A DNA stretch of 25,014 bases from JAWAFD01 sp964467175 (GTDB lineage: Archaea; Micrarchaeota; Micrarchaeia; Anstonellales; J096), in contig CAYXNY010000007.1 of the NCBI GenBank assembly GCA_964467175.1, forward strand, positions 1 through 25,014. The letters are read 5' to 3'. The notes below the pieces were generated by a model. That model saw nothing but the letters and a program-made list of their open reading frames with translations, made no database searches and was not told the origin of the DNA. This document shows, piece after piece, positions 14,549 to 19,320 of this stretch. Position 1 is the first letter of the stretch; each line of letters begins with the position of its first letter. Position numbers and translations under genes: made by a program.

Positions 14549-14610
14549 CTTATTTACGAGGCGGTCGCTCTACCGCTGAGCTACTGGGGCTAAACATATT
14601 ATGGAAAACA

Positions 14611-14623
14611 ATATTTTTAAACT
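14611..14623. promoter_or_regulatory. Shared bidirectional TATA region, tRNA-Thr and antiporter
   Basis: ATATTTTTAAACT is centred 26 bp from the antiporter ATG at 14643 (plus) and about 27 bp from the tRNA 5' end at 14590 (minus). The near-symmetric sequence could bind TBP in either orientation. Confidence 0.6.
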
Positions 14624-14642
14624 GAACGAGAGAATTGGGCTT

Positions 14643-15881
14643 ATGGATATTTCCGGAGCGGCGCTCGGTTTCCTCATCGCATTAACGCTTGCTTTTATAG
14701 TAAGCTTCCTATCTGCAAAATTCAGGCTTCCATCAATACCGCTTTTGCTTATAATCGCCGCGGTCGCCGGGCCGAACGGATTTTCCATCATAAATCAGCA
14801 AAGCATTGATATATTCTCTTCGGTTGGCGCTGTTCTTTTGATGTATCTGATAGGACTTGAGATGAAGACAGATTTGATAAAAAAGGTGGGGGTGAGCTCG
14901 CTCGCAATCTCGCTCTTGAAGATGGGGTTCTCTGCTTTTGTTGTTGCATTCGTATCCTTTTTTTTATTCAACCTCTCTCTGTTTGAAGCAATTGTTTTGG
15001 GCGTAATTTTTTCCATTACAAGCACCGCGATATTTTCAAGAGCCCTGCAGGATTTCAGGATTTTTTATGGAAGGGAAACGACAACGATGTATGTTGAGCT
15101 TATATGGGAGGACCTGTTTGCAGTTTTATTCACCCTTCTTCTAGTGTCGTTCATAAAAACAGGCAGCTTGGGGATATCTGTTTTGGTCAGTATGCTTATG
15201 TTTGCATTCCCGCTTTTCCTGATAACCTGGGTTTCGAAAATGGTTGCGAGGCATCTCCCGGAGAGCGACGAGACATATTTTCTTTTTTATATAACAATTG
15301 CGGTGATAGTGATACTCGTGGCGCATGTCTTCTCGGTCCCCGAGAGCGTTGCTGCGTTCATCGCTGGTGTTCTGTCATCCAGGCAGAGAGAACTGAAAAA
15401 TACTGTAGAAAAAATGAACCTACTTGCCTCCATTTTGATAACGATATTCTTCCTTTCGCTGGGCATGAATGCAAACCTTCTTTCTTTACTCAACCCGCCG
15501 TTTGCAATTGCAATAGTAGTAATCGCTTTGGTAAGCTCTGTTGCGAAGCTTTCCTCCTCAACGATGATGCTTATAGCGACAAACAATAACTTGGCAAAAT
15601 CCGCGCTCATGGGGCTGCTGATGATATCAACCGGTGAGTTTTCTATGATAATGGCAAAGGAGTTTTCGCCGGCATTCAGCATTGACATCATAAGCCTTAC
15701 AGCCGGGGTTGTTTTTATTTCCTCGCTCATGACCTGGGTCATACCAAAAGCGCTTCACTACGATTACACTAAGCTTATTTTACACTCAAATAAAACGATA
15801 AAGGAGATAGAAAAATCGGCCATGGATAGGATCATGCCAAAGGAGAAAGAGGTTGGATATGTTGAAAGGAGCAGAAGGTAA
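14643..15881 (+). CDS. CPA2-family cation:proton antiporter
   Basis: 412 residues from ATG 14643. An in-frame ATG at 14601 would add 14 hydrophilic residues, but the TATA element at 14611-14623 lies after it and 26 bp before 14643, so the inner start is chosen. About twelve to thirteen membrane segments. KefB/NapA-type signatures: L-M-Y-L-I-G-L-E-M (66-74), the S-I-T-S-T-A-I-F helix break (124-131), and a membrane-embedded W-E-D-L-F-A (155-160) carrying the Glu156-Asp157 pair at the ion-binding position. A second break, G-E-F-S-M-I, comes late. It probably exchanges Na+ or K+ for H+. The cytoplasmic tail is short with no TrkA-N (RCK) domain. Divergent from tRNA-Thr. Confidence 0.88.
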   Translation: MDISGAALGFLIALTLAFIVSFLSAKFRLPSIPLLLIIAAVAGPNGFSIINQQSIDIFSSVGAVLLMYLIGLEMKTDLIKKVGVSSLAISLLKMGFSAFVVAFVSFFLFNLSLFEAIVLGVIFSITSTAIFSRALQDFRIFYGRETTTMYVELIWEDLFAVLFTLLLVSFIKTGSLGISVLVSMLMFAFPLFLITWVSKMVARHLPESDETYFLFYITIAVIVILVAHVFSVPESVAAFIAGVLSSRQRELKNTVEKMNLLASILITIFFLSLGMNANLLSLLNPPFAIAIVVIALVSSVAKLSSSTMMLIATNNNLAKSALMGLLMISTGEFSMIMAKEFSPAFSIDIISLTAGVVFISSLMTWVIPKALHYDYTKLILHSNKTIKEIEKSAMDRIMPKEKEVGYVERSRR

Positions 15882-15915
15882 TAGGCTGTTTCAAATTTAA
15901 AACACTTTTAACCGG

Positions 15916-16045
15916 TATTCGCTTAAATAAAAAACAAAAAAATAAATATTATTCGCTTCGCTTCTCGTAAAAGATAAAGAGAGTAGAAGAGAAAGAAAGG
16001 CGAATGCGGGTTTTTTATTTTATTTTTTTAATTTTGTTTTTTGCG
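15916..16045. terminator. Long imperfect inverted repeat with T-rich tract (probable terminator of the antiporter gene)
   Basis: The gap 15882-16101 has no gene. CGCTTAAATAAAAAAC (from 15921) and an A-rich arm pair loosely with a T-rich arm at 16010-16042 ending TTTTTTGCG. An inner ATTCGC (15951-15956) pairs with GCGAAT (16000-16005) around a purine-rich stretch. The T-runs after 16010 are the type of signal that ends archaeal transcripts. A small RNA or a recombination remnant is the alternative. Confidence 0.4.
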
Positions 16046-16071
16046 ACAGGCCAAGGTAAGTCCGCAGAAGG

Positions 16072-16081
16072 GTTTAAAAAA
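16072..16081 (+). promoter_or_regulatory. TATA element of the 217-residue protein gene
   Basis: GTTTAAAAAA is centred 26 bp upstream of GTG 16102, supporting that start and leaderless translation. Confidence 0.6.
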
Positions 16082-16101
16082 ATTCTCATTGAATACTTAG
16101 C

Positions 16102-16755
16102 GTGCTAAGTCACTCCCCCGTGACAGTATTAGAGGAGAATAGGCGACCTCTTACCTTGCAGATCACCGAGCCCGTGGAAGAGGAGATAAGGAAGCAGAGC
16201 AAAGTTGAGCTGGAAATGGAGATACACCATATTCTCATTCCCATGAACTACGAGCACTATTTGAACCTTAGGAAGCATGAAAAGGAGCAGATAATATATT
16301 CTCACTTCCACCATATACGGCAGAATCACAATATAGATGTTCTAATAGACCGGCTGCATAAAATAGGCGCAAAGAGGTTCAAAATTTATGAGTGGCTTCT
16401 CTTCAAAAAGATAGACAATCCGGAAAGGCTGCTGAAGTATCTCGAAAAAAGGATGGGGAGAAGGACGAGCAGGATAGAGCTTGTGAAAAAAGCGCTTGCG
16501 ATGCTTGAAACAAAGGGAGAGATAACTCTGGAAGAGCTGAGCTTCCTTCCGAACAAAATATTTGTTATGCTTGCGCTTTATACAAAATACGCCGGAAACA
16601 ACAGGGACGCAATGAGGAAATTTTTAACTAGGAAGCTGAAAATGCTGGAAAGGGAAAAAAGAGAGAAGGAGGAGAAAAAGAAAATCGCCGAGGGCAGGAT
16701 TCCCAAACCCTTTTCCGCTGAAGCGCTTTTAGACAACCCGAAAAGGGTTCTTTGA
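16102..16755 (+). CDS. Unknown charged helical protein whose end overlaps tRNA-Ser
   Basis: 217 residues, start codon GTG (16102-16104), TATA box 26 bp upstream. Not recognised. The N-terminal ~90 residues contain a His/Tyr-rich stretch (EIHHILIPMNYEHYLNLR, then YSHFHHIRQNH). The middle (85-165) is helical and basic, with a possible winged-helix-like run. Residues 185-200 form a Lys/Glu coiled-coil-like tail (EREKREKEEKKKIAEG). The last 22 codons and the TGA (16686-16755) lie antisense to the 3' part of the tRNA-Ser gene, including its T-loop intron. The protein's C-terminus IPKPFSAEALLDNPKRVL is therefore shaped by tRNA sequence. Either the ORF has grown into the tRNA or both are functional. 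No cysteine or membrane segment. Confidence 0.68.
   Translation: MLSHSPVTVLEENRRPLTLQITEPVEEEIRKQSKVELEMEIHHILIPMNYEHYLNLRKHEKEQIIYSHFHHIRQNHNIDVLIDRLHKIGAKRFKIYEWLLFKKIDNPERLLKYLEKRMGRRTSRIELVKKALAMLETKGEITLEELSFLPNKIFVMLALYTKYAGNNRDAMRKFLTRKLKMLEREKREKEEKKKIAEGRIPKPFSAEALLDNPKRVL
16700..16750 (-). other. tRNA-Ser intron 2 (T loop, position 59/60), 51 nt
   Basis: Starts GAACCCTTTTCGGGTTG and ends GGGTTTGGGAA. The inner helix is 10 bp, perfect. It shares the start, the CGGGTTG core and the GGTTTG end with tRNA-Thr intron 2. It lies wholly opposite the coding end of the neighbouring gene, apart from nothing outside 16755. Confidence 0.9.
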
Positions 16756-16781
16756 ACCTGCAATCCCTTGCGGGATCGGTT

Positions 16782-16825
16782 TTCTCTTTCTGATGAAACT
16801 CTTTAGGGCATCCCAAAAGAGTTTC
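16782..16825 (-). other. tRNA-Ser intron 1 (position 37/38), 44 nt
   Basis: Starts GAAACTCTTT, which pairs over 10 bp with AAAGAGTTTC inside the intron. Central helix CTC/GAG with bulge AAA before the 3' exon. Seven unpaired bases between the inner hairpin and the central helix make the BHB relaxed, so the splice position is less certain than for intron 2. The tract GGGATGCC and GTTTCATC resembles the T-loop intron of tRNA-Thr. Confidence 0.8.
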
Positions 16826-16870
16826 TTCGAGACCGACGCACTACCGGATTATGCGACCTCGGCAGAACAG

Positions 16871-16889
16871 TATAATATTTAAAATATGT
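16871..16889. promoter_or_regulatory. Shared promoter region of tRNA-Ser and tpiA
   Basis: TATAATATTTAAAATATGT is near-palindromic and lies between the divergent genes. Its tRNA-side part is centred about 20 bp from the tRNA 5' end and its middle 39 bp from the tpiA ATG. Confidence 0.5.
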
Positions 16890-16917
16890 AAGCAACAAAT
16901 TAAAATCTTGTGATGGT

Positions 16918-17553
16918 ATGATTTTGCTGAATTTGAAGAATTATGAGCAGAGCATAAGGGAACCTGCGGGGTATGTTAAGGCGGCGAAGGAGGTAAGCAA
17001 AGAGAGCGGGGTGCGGATAGCGGTCGCTGTTCCGGCTGTGCTCTTGAAAGAAGGGGCGGAAATCTATTCTGATGTTTTTGCCCAGCATGCCGACCCTTTT
17101 GAACCTGGAGCGAATACAGGTGCAGTCATTCCTTTTGCGCTTAAAGAGATAGGAGCAAAAGGAAGCATGATAAACCATTCGGAGAAAAGGGTTGGAGTGG
17201 AAAAAGCAAAGGAAACAGTCTTGCTGATGAAAAAACATGGGCTGGAGAGCGTCGTTTGCGTAGAAAAAGTAGAGGAAGGAAAGGAGGTTGCAAAGGCAAG
17301 GCCTGAATTCATAGCAATAGAACCGCCGGAGTTGATAGGCTCTGGGAGGAGCATAAGCAAATACAGGCCTGAGCTGATAGAGGATGCGGTGAATGAAATA
17401 GATGGAACCGTTCTCGCTGGCGCAGGTGTCAGCACCAAAGAGGATGTGGAGGTTGCTTTGAAGCTCGGGGCAAAAGGAGTTTTGCTCGCTTCCGCATTCG
17501 TAAAAGCTGACAACCCAAAGGAATTTTTGAGGGAGTTTGCTTCTGTTTTTTAG
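16918..17553 (+). CDS. tpiA: Triosephosphate isomerase, short archaeal type
   Basis: 211 residues, slightly below the archaeal norm of 220-230 and well below the bacterial 250. Active-site residues visible: Asn5 and Lys7 in NLKNY, His87 in N-H-S-E-K-R, and Glu135 in A-I-E-P-P-E-L-I-G-S-G (loop 6). The phosphate-binding GAGVST (168-173) and GAKGVLLASA (184-193) follow. It interconverts dihydroxyacetone phosphate and glyceraldehyde 3-phosphate in glycolysis/gluconeogenesis. In archaea it also feeds glycerol-1-phosphate for lipid backbones. The ATG follows a GTGAT site by three bases; the TATA-like region is about 39 bp upstream, leaving a short 5' leader. The stop overlaps that of convergent rnhA (TTAG). 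Confidence 0.96.
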   Translation: MILLNLKNYEQSIREPAGYVKAAKEVSKESGVRIAVAVPAVLLKEGAEIYSDVFAQHADPFEPGANTGAVIPFALKEIGAKGSMINHSEKRVGVEKAKETVLLMKKHGLESVVCVEKVEEGKEVAKARPEFIAIEPPELIGSGRSISKYRPELIEDAVNEIDGTVLAGAGVSTKEDVEVALKLGAKGVLLASAFVKADNPKEFLREFASVF

Positions 17554-17933
17554 CCCTCGATGGCTTTTTTGCTTAGACTATCTGCGATCTTATTTTTCTC
17601 TCTTTCAATCCACTCGAATTTTGCATTCAGTTCCATTGCAAGCACGATCACCGCGTCGTGCAGCTCCCTTAGATGTTTTGCCTTTACCTTATACTCTCCG
17701 TTAAGCTGTTTTACAAGAAGCTGGCTGTCTGCGCGGATGGTTATGTTTTTTTCTCTCATTTTTTTTGCTTCCTGCAACGAAGTTAAAACAGCCATGTACT
17801 CGGCTATGTTGTTCGTTCCCCGACCTATGTGCTGGCTTATCTTTTTTATTATTTTATTATTTTTCACAAAAACTATTCCGATCCCCATCGGGCCTGGGTT
17901 GCCGGAGCATGCGCCATCAGTGTATATTATCAC
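17550..17933 (-). CDS. rnhA: Ribonuclease HI
   Basis: 127 residues, start GTG (17931-17933). All four catalytic carboxylates are in place: Asp6 (Y-T-D-G-A), Glu45 (N-I-A-E-Y), Asp69 (R-A-D-S-Q) and Asp118 (I-A-D-S-L-S-K). The sequence S-G-N-P-G-P after the first strand is typical of the compact archaeal/Gram-positive type. It lacks the basic handle helix of E. coli RNase HI. It degrades RNA in RNA-DNA hybrids. The start overlaps the TGA of the upstream antiporter gene (GTGA), so the two are translated together, and its own stop overlaps that of tpiA. Confidence 0.95.
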   Translation of the reverse strand: MIIYTDGACSGNPGPMGIGIVFVKNNKIIKKISQHIGRGTNNIAEYMAVLTSLQEAKKMREKNITIRADSQLLVKQLNGEYKVKAKHLRELHDAVIVLAMELNAKFEWIEREKNKIADSLSKKAIEG

Positions 17934-19234
17934 TGAAAACCCTCCTCTTCATGAATAATTTTTGGTTGGACGGCCGGCTGCCTCTCCTTCCTCGGCCCAT
18001 GCGTTATGCTCCAAAGCGTGACGAGCAGCGTTGTAAGAACGATGGAAACCCCTATGACTATAAAAACTATATCTGGAAACTGCCGGAAGATATAGGCGAG
18101 GGGATAGAGCTGGGGGATGTACGGCTGGGTTTTTATGTATCCATGCACTATGGTTAATGGCAGGGTGGAAAGGACAGCTGTTTTCAGTCCTCTTGAAAAC
18201 AAAATAGAGATGATGAGCCGGTAGTAGGAAAGCGGGCCGGCGGCAATGGTGCTTACAAATGTTGCGAATATTCTCGCGACCAATATAACGAGAACAAGGA
18301 TGCCGCCTATAAGAAGCGTCTTTTCGTTTCCCAAATTTATGAGGCTTCCGAGGTATATGAAGAAAAACGACTGTAGGAAGAACATGATCTCCTCCTGGAA
18401 TTCTTTGATTTTTTGAACAGGCATCGGAACGTGTTTAAGCTTAAGCATCTGGGCGATTACCGGATTGTTCCCCATTATCATACCGAATATAAGAGAGGAG
18501 AGAGGCCCGTTTCCTCCAATGTAGTCTGAACCAGCGTAAACAAGGAAATTTACCGCTAGCGTTATCATGTACGGATATTCCAAATCTTTGAATAGATAGA
18601 GGACCATTACCCATCCTATCCCAACTACAAACCCAAGCCCAAGGCCTTTGCCCAGCGAAAGGGCTATCTGCCACCCGGCGCTCTGGATGTCTGCAGTCCC
18701 GAATATCAACGCGTCGGTGAGTGCAGCGGTCAAAACAACCGCAAGTATCCCGGTTATCGCGCCCTCAATAGTCAAAAACCTATTAACCTCTTCAGTGAGG
18801 TTCAACTTTTTTGAGATCGGCACTATCACTGCGGTTCCGGTTCCGCCGAATATCGCGCCCAACGTTGCGCCGACCAAATAGTTCCAGCCGAATATCGCGT
18901 TTGCCACTATCGAAACGCCGACTATAGTAAACGCCACAACGATGAAGCTGAAAAACAAAGGCCGAAAGGAGCGGAGGAAGAATTTGAAGATATCGAGCAT
19001 CGCCCCGGCATCAAAGAAGACCACGGCTAGTGCCAGCGGTCCGACTATTGGCTGAAGCCCTCTTACGGCTGTTTGGTCGACGATCCCAAGATACGGACCG
19101 AGAACAAAGCCGATGAGCATTAGCCAAAGGATGTTTGGGATTCGCGTTATTCTGTATACTAGGTCGCCCAAAAAAGAGGCAAGCAGGGCACCGGATATAA
19201 AAATAAACGCGTACAGCGTAATATGGTCTATCAT
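17930..19234 (-). CDS. CPA1-like cation:proton antiporter homologue with altered ion site
   Basis: 434 residues, about twelve membrane segments and a short charged tail. Signatures: V-V-F-F-D-A-G-A-M (71-79), G-G-T-G-T-A-V-I-V-P-I (130-140) in the first crossing helix, and a late R-G-L-K-T-A-V-L. At the ion-binding helix, where relatives carry E-S-x-x-N/S-D, this protein reads T-I-E-G-A-I-T-G-I-L (155-164). The Glu remains but the essential Asp is Gly162. The DNA there (ACC GGG) is unambiguous. It may therefore transport differently, or not at all. An Asp in a following segment (L-T-D-A-L, 172-176) might substitute. It is coupled to rnhA by a 4-bp overlap. TATA-like ATATTTTTATT lies about 30 bp upstream. 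Confidence 0.82.
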   Translation of the reverse strand: MIDHITLYAFIFISGALLASFLGDLVYRITRIPNILWLMLIGFVLGPYLGIVDQTAVRGLQPIVGPLALAVVFFDAGAMLDIFKFFLRSFRPLFFSFIVVAFTIVGVSIVANAIFGWNYLVGATLGAIFGGTGTAVIVPISKKLNLTEEVNRFLTIEGAITGILAVVLTAALTDALIFGTADIQSAGWQIALSLGKGLGLGFVVGIGWVMVLYLFKDLEYPYMITLAVNFLVYAGSDYIGGNGPLSSLIFGMIMGNNPVIAQMLKLKHVPMPVQKIKEFQEEIMFFLQSFFFIYLGSLINLGNEKTLLIGGILVLVILVARIFATFVSTIAAGPLSYYRLIISILFSRGLKTAVLSTLPLTIVHGYIKTQPYIPQLYPLAYIFRQFPDIVFIVIGVSIVLTTLLVTLWSITHGPRKERQPAVQPKIIHEEEGFQ

Positions 19235-19287
19235 CTAGTTTCTTTCCGCTAAAAAGGAATAAAAATATTGTAGAACAAACCAGAAAA

Positions 19288-19298
19288 CTTTAAAAACA
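19288..19298 (+). promoter_or_regulatory. TATA element of the 951-residue protein gene
   Basis: CTTTAAAAACA is centred 28 bp upstream of ATG 19321, consistent with a leaderless mRNA. Confidence 0.5.
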
Positions 19299-19320
19299 CT
19301 TTTATTTATAATCTATAACT

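Larger units (their letters stand above)
14316..14554 (-). other. tRNA-Thr intron 1 (position 37/38), 239 nt
   Basis: This intron is unusually long for an archaeal tRNA. Ends: 3-nt bulges TAA (cut TA/A) and AAA (cut AA/A) around a relaxed central helix CTCG/TTGG, with inner helix AAATAA/TTATTT that continues GGCA/TGCC. Inside are two copies of a 28-bp hairpin-forming repeat bracketing a 166-nt structured segment. Removing one repeat and the segment would leave an ordinary 45-nt intron. No reading frame for an endonuclease is present. Confidence 0.88.
14228..14590 (-). tRNA. tRNA-Thr (CGU) with two introns
   Basis: Exons on the minus strand are 14590-14555 (36 nt), 14315-14294 (22 nt) and 14241-14228 (14 nt), giving a 72-nt tRNA. 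All stems pair perfectly: acceptor GCCCCAG/CTGGGGC, D GCTC/GAGC, anticodon ACCGC/GCGGT, T ATGGG/CCCAT. Anticodon CGT is at 14558-14556 after U33, and the spliced anticodon loop is CTCGTAA. Spliced T loop TTCAACT has the conserved TTC and A58. U73 is the usual archaeal Thr discriminator. CCA is not encoded. Introns lie at 37/38 and 59/60. The 59/60 junction forms an ideal BHB: T-stem, 4-bp helix TTCA/TGAA, and 3-nt bulges ACG and AAT. Only 10 bp separate its 5' end from an upstream in-frame ATG of the divergent antiporter. Confidence 0.94.
16686..16863 (-). tRNA. tRNA-Ser (CGA) with two introns
   Basis: Exons on the minus strand are 16863-16826 (38 nt), 16781-16751 (31 nt) and 16699-16686 (14 nt), giving an 83-nt class II tRNA. 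Stems: acceptor GCCGAGG/CCTCGGC, D GCAT/GTGC, anticodon TCGGT/ACCGA, variable arm TCCC-GCAA-GGGA, T GCAGG/CCTGC. All are Watson-Crick except one T-G pair in the D stem. Anticodon CGA is at 16829-16827. Spliced loops are CTCGAAA and TTCAAAT. G73 and the long variable arm fit serine. The 59/60 intron has a clean BHB: bulges AAG and AAT, central TTCA/TGGG, inner helix AACCCTTTTC/GAAAAGGGTT. The 3' 70 bases are antisense to the end of the 217-residue protein gene. Confidence 0.94.

Noticed and set aside
14316..14554. Intron 1 of tRNA-Thr as a C/D or H/ACA guide RNA
   Set aside because: I saw no convincing TGATGA/CTGA box pair or a properly placed ACA after a hairpin, so the guide-RNA idea is not supported.
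14303..14593. 96-codon open frame on the plus strand
   Set aside because: It runs antisense through the tRNA-Thr gene and its intron. The stems and repeats of the intron explain the sequence, and the peptide has no family features.
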